Notes: a model not told the origin generated them from the letters alone. Counted from the first letter of the stretch, positions 1-13,200 are shown. The stretch: 64,000 bases of DNA from Triatoma infestans (GCA_011037195.1 JAAEAF010003376.1:62001-126000), one strand, 5' to 3'. Program-made: numbers and translations.

Positions 1-225
1 ATATCCTAAAATCGTATACAACTGCTTATATATAATAATAATCACTCAAAAAGTTATTAATGAGTCATTAAACAAGCTGGAAGAAACGAAATCAAATTTT
101 CTTTTTAAACAAACGATTTTCTATGGTCATTTAAACGACTTTGAAAAAATAAAGATGAATTGTTATCCGTAAAAATTTTACAGTAATGAAACTGATGTAT
201 CATGACAATCATAATCATAATTTTA
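1..225. other. AT-rich sequence, nothing recognised
   Basis: Short AT-rich leader of the window without a credible reading frame or repeat. Confidence 0.6.
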
Positions 226-443
226 CACAGCGTACTGGACTCCCACGAGGAGGACCCGGGTTCGAGCCCAGCTGTGCTACCCTTAGAATTTTTCTTCCTA
301 GGAGCCTCTACAGCTCACTGTCCGGTGATGGATAGTGTTGTCTGTAACGAGAGAACACTGTCCGGAGGCCGGCAGTGCACTGAGACGGCTCCGGGTGCCA
401 ATGACCATAGATGTTGACGCGCATTAAATTAAAAAAAAAAAAA
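226..443 (+). repeat. tRNA-derived SINE (family S), head-damaged copy
   Basis: The copy carries a pol III B-box-like motif GGTTCGAGCCC at 259-269, then the family body (octet-like 'cactgtccggtgatgga', 'acactgtccgga', 'gcagtgcactga') and the tail motif 'ccaatgaccatagatgttga' followed by a poly-A run at 431-443. The same body occurs on the minus strand at 12292-12474, 35790-35858, 38204-38478 and 51613-51792. The A-box half is degraded here. A small open frame across it (202-417) is incidental. Confidence 0.8.
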
Positions 444-3400
444 TTTACACACTTGTTATGGTTTCCTTGCTTTAGAAACTTTATGTTGAGTTAAATATTT
501 CAGCAACCTTGTAAACTAAAGTCAGTTTATGCAATGAATTGAATATCAGTAGAATGAACTAATTAATGGATAAAAAATAATTTTCAAATAGAATATATTA
601 AACACGAATTCTCTGTCTCTGATGATAATCTTGATTAATATTGCGTTAAAGTTAGCAAATTAGAATGCCAACAGCATATACAACAAAATGAATTCTATTT
701 AAGTAGCTGACAGTTGCAATTTATTGCGATTTTCTCCATTAATATTAGCGAGTCTTTCCATAAAACCCTCTAAACTAAACCAACAATTTTCATTTATTAT
801 TCTAGCAGAAAAATCTCTGCAATGGACAGAAATACAAACTCATCTGGCTTGTAGTATTTTGAAGTTAATTTAGGTCGTTTATAAAACTCATGATAATTTT
901 AAAAAGAGAAGCAGATTTTTTAATTTTTTTTTTAATCTCCCTTTTTCAAGAGATCATTATGTAATTATAAATTCTATTATTTTCGGATTTCCTTTTAGGT
1001 AATCACTTCTGGATGGATCGTTACTTAAGTTTTATCAGTATAGCAACTTAATGAACTACTTAGTCATCATATTTTCATTCTGGCGTTATTAGTGAGTTTT
1101 ATTTTATTTAAAATTGATGCCTTTATATGTATATCATAAATAAATAATTTTCTTGAATAATACAAAAAATAAAATTTTAAGGAAAAAATAATCTCTCTTC
1201 AGAATATTGTTCTCTAAAGTCTGACTATTGCACTGTACACGTGGCGTAAATCATGTAGGCGAATCATCTATGTCAATAAGAGAAGGAAAGTCGACGGAAG
1301 AAAAGGATGCAAAAATAGAGTTTATTTGAAATTGGATTTGATGATGTCAACAAGAAAGTGAATTTTCGGTCGTTGTGGGTTCTGTTAGATCCTCTAAGGT
1401 AATGAATTGGGATTGATTCGTTGGAGGCTAGAGAACTAGGTTGAAATCCGCAGTTCTACTCCCTAAGTCCTTGCAGGTTTAATAGTGATGTACTTGATAA
1501 GTCATTTGTTTTGAATGGAGAGTCGCGATATTCTGTTTTTATAACTTTTAAGGGATTTGAAGTGAGTAGTTAATTATTGTGTCTTGAGTGGCATATGAGA
1601 CAAATAAGTTTTTTAATATGCCCAAAGTAGCAAACACCGTAGCTGAAAGTGAGATTTGTCTGACTATAAAAAAAAGAAGGTTATTTGGGGTAGCATAAAA
1701 GTGGCATATTTGCTTTCATCTAACTTAAATCACCATTTTTAGCTTAAAAATGATTGCAATCTTAGCCATTTCATCGACCTTAACATTATATAGGTGGTAC
1801 AACCTAATTTGAACTGAAGTTGCACTTTAATAGAAAACATTAATGTTACAGCCACCTCAGAACGGCGCAAAATAAATTTTCCTAGTAATATGTGAAAATA
1901 GAAAATAAAAATGATCTCTATATGTGCTCAGAAATGTAGAAAATGTAAAGATTTCTTTGAGAAAATGCAGTTCTTTTGAGAAAACTGCAAGAAACTTCGG
2001 TAAAGTCGCACTTTTTTTTACCGATATTGAACGAAACCTCCATTCCATAGTGGTTTCTAAACGGAATATTAAGTTTAATTTTTGATCAGAAATCACTTCC
2101 TGTGATTTATTTTATTCACTCCCTCTCACTTTTCTTTCACTATCGCTCTCTCTTTCTCTCTCTCTTTGACATACTCAACTAAACACATAACACAACACAA
2201 AAGAGAGAGTGAAAGCGAGTGATAAATCAATAAAAAACATTATTTCGTTGTTAGAGGAACCAAACAAACTCATATTTCAACAACTTCCGTTCAAAATTCC
2301 ATTTTTTCATTGACAATTCAATTCGAAAATTTGGTTCGATAGCAATACTTTCTTGTACAGGAATAACAGAAAGTAAAATAAATAAATAAAACTTAATTAA
2401 CGACTGAGGGCAACCATTAATTTACCGAACGTGAATGATGGCGGTCTTATATCAAAACAAAGGTGTTGCTGTTATTAATAATACAGTTTAATGTTAAATA
2501 TATTATGTGTTTAGTTAAACAAAAGAGGTAGATGGCGCTGGCTACATTTAATTCATTATTCTAGTTGTTGAGTTATGTATACTTGTCGCCTCTACTCAAC
2601 TTCATTAATAATATATTACTTAACAATAATGTAATTGAAAAATATGAATGTATTGTGATATGATACTACTTTAATCCACTTTAAGTTGAAGCAAATATGG
2701 TTTTGTTACTTGCTACCCAATGTGAATTAACACTAGGGCCAATTACAAATAATAATAAAAGAAAGCAAATAAGGTTGGGGCTTACATTCGGTGAGATGAT
2801 ACATATACCCTTTATTTTATTCACAATAAACTAATGCAATAATTTTTTGTGGTTCACAATGCACTGTTAAATTATATTGTTAACATATCAAAATATCCCA
2901 ATCGATGAAATTTATATCTTAGGTACAGAATTAAATGCTATTATTTATCTAATTATTAAAGACGAACTGCTATAAAAACTTTTTGTACTATTGATAATAA
3001 TGAACTTCTCTCATAATCAAATCTTTTTTTAGATTTGTTTCACAAAAAAAGTAATTAAAAGTTTTTAAAATTAAAAATTAATGTAATTAAAAGATAATGT
3101 ATATATATATATACATTTAAATATCAAAGTTCAAACCTATAGCTGTTTGTTTAAACCTCCTCATGCAAAGATATTTCAGAGAGTGTTCAATATGACCGGA
3201 TCCAATAAATTGAAAAACAAAGAAAAAGAAGTACCACATGAGTACATCTACCGAAACTGTCTAGAAATTAAGAAATAATTGTATTCATTTTCATTCAGAA
3301 AACAGTTTTATTTGCATTAAACATTCTAAATAAATATCATTCACCATTTCTATTTATAATATTCATAAAACTTAATAACGTCATTATCATTAGATTTTAA

Positions 3401-3640
3401 AATAAATACTGAATTTATTTTTGAAAATGTATAAATTAAGTAACTCAATAGATACTATGAATGCTTTTATTGAATGTTGCTATGAATGTTGTTAATTACA
3501 ACTGGTCTCGGTAAATTTTAACATCAGAAATAGACATCACATAAGCAAATGAAAGCATGAAGGAGAACATACAGGATCTACACTAGAATCACATTTACTA
3601 CAATACAATACTACAACCAGCGAAGTGAAGTTTACTATCA
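444..3640. other. AT-rich sequence without a supported gene
   Basis: No coding region is convincing. A CT-rich microsatellite lies at about 2133-2166 and a short (TA)n run at 3101-3113. About 1860-2100 has weak resemblance, on the minus strand, to the mid-section of family R ('aagtgcgactttaccga', then 'cagttttctcaaaa'). Otherwise nothing was recognised. Confidence 0.5.
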
Positions 3641-3649
3641 GAAACATAA

Positions 3650-3760
3650 GCAGTTTTTTTTGTGTTTTTTGAAGGGGCACAACAACTAAGGTCCTTGGTC
3701 CTTTGCCTCCGGCGTTCAATCTGAAGGTATGCACTAAACCACACGTCCTATCCAACCCAA
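3650..3760 (-). repeat. SINE-like 3' tail fragment
   Basis: Read on the minus strand, the segment ends 'ccaaggaccttagttgttg', then 'gccccttc' and an A-rich tail. This parallels the family S tail 'ccaatgaccatagatgttg' plus poly-A. It may be the tail of a second SINE family or a diverged family S copy; only the 3' end can be seen. Confidence 0.4.
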
Positions 3761-6639
3761 CCTTTCTGACACATGTTCAGATTATCACAGAATCAATTGT
3801 ATCAAATTAAATAGATGAATATCTATAGACAGTTTGAAAAGACAATTGTTGTTTCTAAAACCAGGCCTATAATCATTTAAAGTTTTAGAGATCAGTTGCG
3901 ACTAGTTAAGACAAGTGAAAAACTTTGTATATTTAAGTGAACTTTCCAATTTCTTACTTCCCCGATATCAACAAGGGACTAAGTCAAGAAAGACACATAA
4001 AGTACAAAGAATGTCCAGCAAATATGTTTATAAACCCTGTATTCCCACTACATTATACACCGGGAAGAACTAGTCTAACACATATACATAAGTACTAAAT
4101 TATTCTATTCCCGGCATTCACTCCATCTACTGTTGTACTTCTTACTTCTGGGTGGAGATCTTTACTAAAACTGCGCTAGAACGTGAGAATTAAACTTTAA
4201 ACTCATTTATGCTCCCTTCAGACAAAAGAATTACTACCATTCCAAACATACACTCATTTACATAGTCTAATCTAACTAGCTTATTATACAACTCTCCACG
4301 TCATTTGATGCTTTAATGCCGCATACGTAAATTCCCTGAAAACCGTATGCAGTCTCATTTTCCAGCAACAAGGAGTACACATTTAAATCTACGTACCCTA
4401 AGATCATCATACAGTATTATAATTCCAAAATTATCTGCTCGGCAGCTTTCTCAACTAAAGTTGTATTTTCTGTTTTGTAATTAATAATTAGGTTTTGTGG
4501 TTGTATTAAAATTCATTGGGTGATTAACTACGAAACACAAAAATGATTATCCCTCAGTTTGACAGTTAAATTCAATTTAAATTTGATAAGAACAATATGT
4601 TCAACTGTTGAAATGGCAGAAATGGTTACTCTGTCTTCTCCTACTTTTTTTTAAATACATAATGATTACCATATACATTTACTGTTACTAAGCTCCTGCC
4701 GGCTGGTTGTGACGGCATATTAAAATATTAATAATTAATATTTATCATATGTTGTATGTTACATGTTATATCTGGGCACTAAAAAAAGATGGTAAATATA
4801 AATAAGTGAGCTTATTAAAATAGTACATTATTAATATTTTCTATTATAATATACAATTAGTACCAAACAGGTACTTGGGTCTGGGGCCGGATTTCTGATC
4901 TAGAACCGACATGCCACAGTTGTGGGGTAGAACGAATATTTATTTCAGTGCGATAAAATTATCTGAATACATAAATAAACTCCCAGGAAATACAATCTTT
5001 TCAGTCAATAATCCTCCAATAAATGCTCCATCTCTCGTCAATCTCTTAAGCCACTTTCAACAGAGAACACAAAATTTCATATGAAACTGAAACAGAAAAA
5101 TCCAAATATCGAAAATTCTATGACTCTTTTCCTTTTCGTTCAAATTCTCTAATTCGAAATCTTGGCTCCACAACTATACCAGATAACTGAGCCGGGCGTT
5201 GTCACAGCGACCACTTCCAAGACAAGAAGATAGTTTTGCCAGTGGGTAGCTACTCTCTTCAAGTTAAACTAGTCCTGATTATTCTGCACCATCATATTTA
5301 CTAATTATATCTCGTTATTGTAGATTGTCAAGTTGAAGTTCCTCACAATTTCTGCCTGTTTACTTGGTAAGTAAAGTAATAAATATTGTTTAACATATCT
5401 GGTACAACTTGCTGTCTTTTCATTTACTTTTTGGGAAACAATGATGATTTGCCATAGTTTATTTCTGAACTAGATGTCCCAAATTACCCCAAGGAGGGCG
5501 TAGTAAAGACAAAGTAAAGAAAAAAAAGAAGTAATAGTGGAACAAAACGTTTGATCTCAAATAATATTTAAATGATAATATTTGAATATTTTAGACTAAA
5601 AACAATTAAAAATAAAAAAAAATTATTTTCAAGCAACTTAATGAAAATTGATTTGAAATAGGCTCGAAGAATATTCCCTACTTATCTAAAGTTATATAAA
5701 GTACATAAATAAATGAATGAAAAATATGCCAGTTAAAATGTGCCAATTAAAATATCCACGCTGTTTAGCCTGGATAATGTTGATTTTACCTGATTACATT
5801 TAAATATTTTGTTTATGGCCCAAGTTACTTCTGTATTACCTACATCATCTTGTTGACTGAATAATTTCAATGGTGACTGCATAATAAATGTTTGTGTGAG
5901 TGTTTATGTATGTGCGTGATTTACACTAAAACAAATTACTATATATTAAAATATATAAATAATATCTACAAACGTTAAACAATGCAAGTACCCTTAATCA
6001 TTTCTACATGTAAAAAAATATTTTACTTGTCTGACATAATTGCATTAAATTCTGTCATTATTAATTTAAGTAATTAGAAATAGTAATTTATTCTAATCTT
6101 CTACACTCCGCCTAACTCATTGCTACTAGTTGACATTATTCGTGTACTAAAGAAATGTAAACAATTTAATAAGATACGGAGAAAGTTTTGCAACTTGCAA
6201 TAAATTAAATTATATCACCATATTTATACAGCTTACCACCATTAAGCAATATCAGTCTTCAGCATGCACCTTATTCATTAATTCTGATCGGTTTCGGACT
6301 TCCTTCCATCGTAATAATCTAGATCATCAAGTTCAAATGGAGACTAAAAGTTTTGGTCATAACTATATAAAAACTTTGTAAGCGGGAATCAACGTCACAA
6401 CCTGAACTTCATAAAGTAAACTTGAATGGCGGAGATAAATCTTATACCAGATTATATATCAGAAATAATGCAAAAGAAGCATGATTATAGTGGATATAAT
6501 TTCAATTTAATCCAGTACTGCGGGCCCGGACCCAACAATATATAAAAAAAATATTCACACATATTATGTCAATACTCTCTTTAGTAATCATTATTTATCT
6601 TTTCTTCTTTTTTTTAACGCACTCTTCTTATTGCTATGG
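3761..6639. other. AT-rich sequence, nothing recognised
   Basis: No credible open frame, structured RNA or inverted-repeat element was found. Short GC-richer patches, for example near 4860-4930 and 5190-5260, do not match anything else in the window. Confidence 0.5.
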
Positions 6640-7291
6640 AGGAAGTATTAGATTAGATTTGTGGGAGTTGGCTTTCCAGCCTATGCCACCGCGACCCCGA
6701 GGGTCTATTGTAACACCCACAAGTTGGAGTCCTCACAAGTTCTCCCTGTTTACTTAAACTTTGGATTCTGGAGAGAGATTCCTGGAGTCCTTAAGAGCAC
6801 CCACCAATCAGAGCCCCCTCCTCTCAAGCTATTTAATTAGACTTTGGAGTCCCTGTAGACTCTTGAAAGAGGCTTACAGGTGTCAATTTGTCCTCTCCTA
6901 GGAGGCGAAACCTCAACCACTTAAGGCCCTCGTACTGACACAGCATGTGCCATGCTGGTTCTTCTGCTTCTGACAAAACCTAAACAGGTTATCCGCTTTC
7001 AGGCCCATGCAGTGCATGTGCTTATTGAATGGCCAGTAAGGAGGCCCACTGCTATCCTTATGGCCACACGGCCTTGTTGGAGTAACTCCTCAGTAAGCCT
7101 AGGTTAATAGCTTTGAATGAACTTTTTGATCTGTAATCGATCGATGCACTTCTTCTGAGGCAACTTGCGATACAACAGAACGTTTCAGGTCCAAAGAGGG
7201 TCCCAACTGAATCCTCGCGAGCCATGCGATCTGCCGCCTCATTGCCCTTATGACGAATGCCCGGGGGAGGAAGTATTGCTATTGTATACAA
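6640..7291 (-). pseudogene. LINE ORF2 3' end (RNase H and C-terminal zinc-finger region), broken
   Basis: Read on the minus strand, the segment first encodes an RNase HI C-terminal signature at about 7200-7291 (PPGIRHKGNEAADRMARE, equivalent to 'GH.GI.GNE.AD.LAR'). After a frameshift comes a region resembling the LINE C-terminus 'LLTGH...H.MGL..DNL.RFC' at about 6960-7060, and then a 3' UTR-like stretch to about 6640. A similar C-terminal motif occurs in the separate relic at 23520-23900. This places it with APE-type LINEs that carry RNase H (the R1/LOA/I group is a reasonable guess). It would have been the 3' part of the retrotransposon polyprotein; several stops and shifts make it inactive. 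The RT and endonuclease are absent. Confidence 0.65.
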
Positions 7292-9727
7292 TTTTGAAAA
7301 TTAACTTTCCATTGGAAATATATGTTTCGAGGTTCCAAACCTCAAAAAATTCAGCACATAGTGTTTATGTGTAAAAAAGAAACAAAAAAAACACCCAATT
7401 TGATATTTCCTAAAGGTCATCCTACTCGACAATTTCAGCCTAAATGACATCATTTGATGAAGAGATCTACTGAATGTTTTTTTTTCCAGTTTTTTCGAAA
7501 ACGACGCAAATGACTTTCTTTAACTGGGTGTATTAGCTGGTGTATTACATACGTTCCCTTCTAATCCGCAGACAAACTACTGTTTCTACTTCCACGCTGG
7601 GCCAGTCAGCTTGAGTTTACATCTATTTAATTCATATAAGAGCTATATTGACTTTATTTATAAAAATTACTAAACTCCTATGAAAAATATAAAATTTAGT
7701 ATTCATGAATCTTTTCTTAACAAAACAATTAATACAATTATTTCCATAATGCGTATATGAATCTGCATATTTTAGATTTTATTAGAAAATGGCAGACCTT
7801 TTTATTGCTACAATTTATTGACAAAGTTTTTATGGATATTAATTAATAAGGATAATAATTAAAGTCATTAATTATTATCATTAATTATCAAATAAATATA
7901 TTTGTTTTTAATAAAATCTTTAGAAACATTATATAAGGAATTTGAACATCGGCCAAGGGGATCGGTCAGAAGTTATATAAAGAAAGAGATAGGCTACTGT
8001 CCCTGGAGAGTTATCATCGAACAGCTACAAAGATTGTGTCCACAAGAACACTAAACCACCTTGGTTAGTTTCATCAATCATGAATCAACTCACTATCAAC
8101 TTAGACACTACCATATTTGGCCAAATTTTTCAACTACATTCTATTGTTAAAATAAAATCATTTAAACACAGTAATCAACTATGTATTATGATATTTTACT
8201 ATTTTAAGCTTTTATCTATATATATAGTTATGTGGAACCGTAGTCTTAGTGGAACCATAATCCATTTGGATTATTAGATATCAAAATGTAATCGTTAAAA
8301 AAATGTTCAAAATCTAAAATTCTGGAACCCAAAAAGTTAACTATTAAGTGAAAAAAATTAATTAGTTTCTTTACCGAATGGTTAACATTCGTTTTAAAGA
8401 TACACAAAAAGAAGTTAACTCCAAGTTTGGAAAGTGGTAGAGAAAAAAGCAATTAAAAAGTGAGTGTTATTAGGTATTGTTTTGAATATGAAAATACAAA
8501 CTGACGGCAAGTCAAAATAGATCCGAATTCTAAACGTGTGTAATTTTTTTTGCTAGACAAATTCAAGAGTTTTTGTGGAAACCTCTTAGTACATTTATAA
8601 ACAGCATGAAGCTGAGGATTAAAAACTCTCCTGTCATCATTGACGCTGTCTTTGGAGAACTTTCTCTTACTGCATGTTATGATTTGGTTGACAACTTTTC
8701 TTCAACTCTGCATTTCTAAATATTCGTTATTTGATGGTTCTTGTGACTGAGGAGCGATTTGACTGACTTATTGACTAAATTTGTTTACACTGCAGGCCAA
8801 CTCCGTCAGTGCTTCCAATCAGCCCCCAACAATTTTGAAATGGCAGTTTCGAGAGAAGCATAATTCTTAGATTACCATAATCTCTTAAAATCAGTTTCCT
8901 CAATATATATATATATATAATGAGTAATATATATTCTGGGACAAAAGTCTCCATATACTTACAGTTGTTTCAAACAATATATTTTCTGAGTAATTTTTAG
9001 GGAAAAAACTGATTACTGACAAAACTTTATATTTAAGGAAATAATTATATTTCATAACAATTTTTTAAACATTTAAATGTACTTAACAGAAATGGAAGCA
9101 AACACTTCAAAAAATATATCAAAAAAGTTTCTATACACTGGTAATATTTCTTTGCTATGATAATGAGGTTAACTGGTTTCAATGATTTGTGTTTCCCTCC
9201 TTTTTCTCTCTAATGACCAATCAAACGCTTTTTCATCGTATCTTTTATATATATAGGATATAGAAGGCTTTATATTGTAATAAATATCCCAAATTAAAGA
9301 ACATCGAGTAAAGAGAAATTCTGGAGAAAATCGCGAACTAGAAAGTGATACTTCCAACTAACAGAGTTACATCGAGATTCCTCGACGAATCCCACAGTGA
9401 GGCCCAAACAAGATAATTTTGAATTGTCTAATTTTTGAATTTTTCATGGTGGTTAAGCACCATGCAAATTCAAAAAGCTGAATTCCACGAATCAAGGCAC
9501 CTCAAACTCTATTTCGAAAATATAATGTGCTCAATAATAACTCTCAAGATATTTGTGTGATACATGTGTATAAGCGACCATGGGAAAAGTTAATCTCAAT
9601 TTTAATAAATTAATAAATGCATATAATTTCCCACAAGGTTATTCATATAAAGTACAGTAATGATTAGTATCATGTAATATTTTCCTTTAGTGAAGTGATA
9701 GAAAATAAAGCAATAAGGTTTACGATA
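7292..9727. other. Unassigned AT-rich DNA with a family R fragment
   Basis: About 7475-7560 resembles the block 'cagttttttcgaaaacgac' then 'gactttctttaa' found in family R copies. A (TA)n run lies at about 8906-8920. Nothing else was recognised; the small open frames show no conserved motif. Confidence 0.45.
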
Positions 9728-9729
9728 TA

Positions 9730-10032
9730 CAGGGTGTCCGGGCTAAGTTGTCCACCCCTTTTTTCTCAGTAGTTATTGATGATGGAAAAAAAAATTCAAA
9801 TCATAACTCCCTTTATTGTTTGAGTAGTATCTAATGATATTATAAAAAAAAAATTCTACTGCTGATATGCTGGTTACAGAAACAAAATTTTTTTTTCAAA
9901 TGGGAACCCCTATTTTTTATTATGAATTCTAAAAGTACCTTTTTTGTGACAAAAATTGTTTTTGAAAAATTAAAATTGCTTTGGTAGTTCCCAAGTTATG
10001 ATTTTTGGATGAAAAAAACTTTCTTTACCGCT
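9730..10032 (+). repeat. Left long terminal inverted repeat of the 9730-11043 transposon
   Basis: Roughly 303 nt, inverted-repeat partner of 10742-11043. The outer 30 nt are the best conserved, and the arms diverge by point changes and A/T-run length differences. Confidence 0.88.
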
Positions 10033-10556
10033 GACTGCTGGATCTTAAAAAACAAAATGCTTCCTGTGTTTTTTCCTCGTCGGTCCATAAAATAAAAGAT
10101 AAAAAATCTGGAATTTCCTCAGTTAATACACTAATACGAGCCAAAAAAGTAAGTCGCCACTCTTGATCCCCTTCGCGAAACCCCTGAACAATGTGGTACG
10201 GAAACGGCTTATTTGATAGTGCCGGAGTATTTCCCACATGACAGTTTCACTAACTCCCAGAACTCTAGCCGCATTTCGAACTGAAGTGTTAGGATTCTCC
10301 TGCACATACAGTAGTACATCAAGCTCAGTATCGAAAGTACGATCATTCCTAACCCTATTTCTTGGGCCTTGGCGAATGACACTGCCAAATAAGCGGAACG
10401 TTGCAGCAATACGAGCAATCGTTTTCCGTCTTTTGGGTGTCTTCGTTCAGGAAATCTCTCCTGGTAAACCCTTGCAGCTGTTTGAGCTTGACGACGGCAT
10501 TCAACAAAAATGTCGTACACATCAGATTTTTCGTTTGTCGAATATGGACGGTTCAT
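10033..10556 (-). pseudogene. Truncated transposase of the long-TIR element
   Basis: The reading starts at 10556 with an N-terminal helix-turn-helix region of the DUF4817 type (STNEKSDVYDIFVECRR, then a VYQERFPERRHP motif). After a frameshift it continues with a second HTH-like stretch (TSVRNAARVLGVSETVMWEI, about 10210-10290). After another it reaches ILWTDE, the first catalytic Asp of the DDE/D domain (about 10075-10095). The sequence then runs straight into the terminal repeat, so the second and third catalytic acidic residues are missing. At least two frameshifts separate the blocks. The protein would have bound the terminal repeats and cut DNA; this copy cannot. Confidence 0.75.
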
Positions 10557-10741
10557 CTTGCTGGAACGAATGGAATTTTTAGGTAGACTGAAAGTATTTT
10601 AAAACAAGGCTTGTTTACAACTCATGGGATTAAAGCAGTAAACAAGAGAGCATTTGTGTAAACATTCATCTTGCATTTTTGTTTTTGCCCTTTGGACAGA
10701 CTCTTATGCGTTTATGCATAACTGCTTTTTATTAGTATGCT

Positions 10742-11043
10742 AGCGGTAAAACAACTTTTTTTTTTGTTCAAAAATTCATAACTTGGGAACTACAAAAACA
10801 ATTTTAATTTTTCAAAAACAGTTTTCCTCACAAAAAAAGTTACTTTTAGAATTCTTAATAAAAAATACGGGTTCCCATGTGAAAAAAAAATTTGTTTCTG
10901 TAACCACATATCAGCAGCAGAAATTTTTTTTTATATCATTAGATACTACTCAAAAAAATAAAGGGGTTATGATTTGAAATTGTTTTTTCCATCATCAATA
11001 ATTACCGAGAACAAGGGGTGGACAACTTAGCCCGGACACCCTG
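10742..11043 (-). repeat. Right long terminal inverted repeat of the 9730-11043 transposon
   Basis: About 302 nt, reverse complement of the left repeat with scattered substitutions. It ends at 11043 directly before the TA duplication. Confidence 0.88.
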
Positions 11044-11045
11044 TA

Positions 11046-12195
11046 TTACCAAGGATTAATATTATAAGTATGAAGTACAAAAAAAAATATAATTAATACT
11101 ATTGTAAAATCTAATTTTAAAACATTTGAAAATTTAAAATTTATAATTTAAATTTAATTATAATATCTAATTAACATGTGATACATTTGTCATTTAAAAT
11201 TTGAATAAATTATTTGAGATTGCGATATTTCAAAGTATTTTAGTCTTTTTTTTACTTTAAGTATTGTAGGAATGAAACCATTTTAATACTTTTAAATATA
11301 ATTAGTAACATGGTGCCACGATAGTTGAATGGTGGACTTAGAATTATTATAAATTATAAATGGGAAAGTGATGATATTACTGTGTTGTTACAAATTAAAA
11401 AACTGTTTTCTAAGAATGTTATTTCTTATCTAACCAGGCACATACCGACGTCATCATTTCTGGCATGTCTCTACTTACTTCCTAATCTACTTTCCTTCTT
11501 TCTAATGTATTTCCTTTTAACCGGAAAGTATTGATGTTCTGGAAATTGTACAAACAGTGTTTTTATTAAATCTGGAAATAAATATTTGGAGTCAATTGCT
11601 AGACACGTATTTCTAAAATATATGTATTTTGCTACCTCTTTGCGACTTACTGCGGGAGTAGATCAATAAACCTCATTATGCATTATATATATATACTACC
11701 TTACTACCTATAAGAAAGATGCTGAACTCATCAGTATTACATTATAGATTGTCATCATTTTTTTCACCTATATTTACACGCAAGCTTTCGAACAACTACC
11801 ATCAACCTTTGAACCCCAGAAAGTAAACATTTTTTTCGTCCGCCATGATTTCGGCTATTCAGTCATTCTGCGTATAAAATTTTAGGCTGCGCTGGCAACT
11901 GATGTTGTTCGTTGAGGTGGATAGCACGTGAGAACTATCTCGAACGCGAACAACTTCACTCTTCGGGTAAGTTAACATACTTTATATAAATTACTCCCAA
12001 TACACCTTACAGAATCTAAGGCTATGGAATTCGAACTCTGGGGACCGCCATACACCTCGGCTTGGCGATCCGCATCTGCCAACTGTTAATATCCTGACGC
12101 CTAAGATGTTCCTAATTTGTATAAAAGTATTTAAATTATTTAATCTTATTTCACTTTTTACTTTCTCTATTTTTATAACTTTTTGCCTTTTCTTA
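11046..12195. other. Unassigned AT-rich DNA
   Basis: No supported gene. A GC-richer patch at about 11780-11970 ends in a donor-like 'cttcgggtaagtt' at about 11959-11971. That could be a 5' UTR exon edge, but no coding sequence supports it. Confidence 0.4.
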
Positions 12196-13200
12196 TTCCT
12201 AGTAAGAGTTGTAATAGTGCCACATTTTCGAAATCGAGTTTTCACCGGAAGTGCACGCTGAGCCCAAAAAGTGGTTTTTAGAAAAGATCTGATTTTTTTT
12301 TTTGTTTTTTTAAAGGCACGTTAACATCTATGGTCATTGGTGTCCAGAGACTTCCCAGTGCATGCTGGCGGCCTTCGGACAGTGTTCTTTGTTACACTGA
12401 CTATCATCGGACAGTGAGCTATAGAGGCTCCTAAGAAGAGAAAATCTAAGGGCAGCACTGCTAGATCCGATGTGTGTGTATGTGGGTGTGTATGTGAACA
12501 GCATAGCTCCAAAAAAAAAAAATCTCAAAACTTGACATTCTGTTTAGGTATCGCCATGGGTAAGTTGTCTGTCAAAATTCCTCAACTGAAAGTACCACTT
12601 TACTTTATTTTCACTTTTTTGCGATTTTATCGAAAATGGCTCTTTTCTTTTAAACTTGGTACATTAGTTACAAATATTATGAGCTATAACTTGTATTCGA
12701 TACGTTTCTCTGGAAAAATACATTTAAGGCAGTTTTTAGATGAGGGTGCTATTCTCATAAGGTGCTACTTTAGTTTATTATACAATCCTATCAACTGAAT
12801 AATATAAATTATAATTAAATATTTTGCTAAAATCTGAGATTGAAAAAATTAGACTGACTGGAAGCGCGTTTTTATTCAACAATTTTTTCAGTTTACTGCC
12901 ATTTTTGTCCAAAAATATACCGATAGTTTCTTTAAATGTGACATACTAACACTATGAATGCAGAGGCTTGTCACTTTTGTTTGAACTTGTGTCTGAGAAT
13001 GTTCATTCAAAGAGATTATGGTGAGAGGGAGGAGGTGTGCCTCCCTCAAATAACACATAGAATTAAGTTAAGATTCTCCCATTGATGTAAAATTGAACAC
13101 GAACGTCAGTAAAAATTATGTTTGAAGAAAATTTGTCACCTAAACTGCATAAACTGCAGCAAGAGTAAGTCGTGAGAGTGTTTCACACCAAATTGTTACT
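12196..13200 (+). repeat. Family R dispersed repeat, copy split by a SINE
   Basis: The copy shows the family R modules in order: 'tagtgccac' and 'tttcaccggaagtgc' (about 12217-12254), 'aaagtggtttttagaaaa', a TG-rich stretch (12470-12498), 'gtgaacagcatagctc' (about 12494-12509), a block around 'gattttatcgaaaatggct', 'tactaacactatgaatg', 'tcacttttgtttgaa', and the end 'agtaagtcgtgagagtgttt' (about 13163-13182). A family S SINE interrupts it at 12292-12474. It has no coding capacity. Confidence 0.7.
12292..12474 (-). repeat. 5'-truncated SINE (family S) nested in family R
   Basis: On the minus strand this is the family S body followed by an A-rich tail (T-rich at 12292-12317 on the plus strand). 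The head with the A and B boxes is missing, so it is 5'-truncated. The flanks 'agatctga' and 'agatccga' look like an 8-bp target duplication with one mismatch. Family R sequence continues on both sides. Confidence 0.78.

Larger units (their letters stand above)
9730..11043 (-). mobile_element. Long-TIR IS630/Tc1/mariner-like DNA transposon, internally deleted
   Basis: The element is bounded by TA dinucleotides (9728-9729 and 11044-11045), the target duplication of Tc1/mariner elements. Both ends begin CAGGGTGTCCGGGCTAAGTT when read inward. Similarity between the ends continues for about 300 bp (9730-10032 against 10742-11043), far longer than usual mariner repeats. Between them only a damaged N-terminal transposase remains. 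With no catalytic core it can move only if another element supplies transposase. At 1,314 bp it is a non-autonomous deletion derivative. Confidence 0.9.

Noticed and set aside
11780..11971. Possible host 5' UTR exon ending in a gtaagt donor
   Set aside because: No coding sequence, acceptor or promoter evidence supports it; a lone donor motif is expected by chance.
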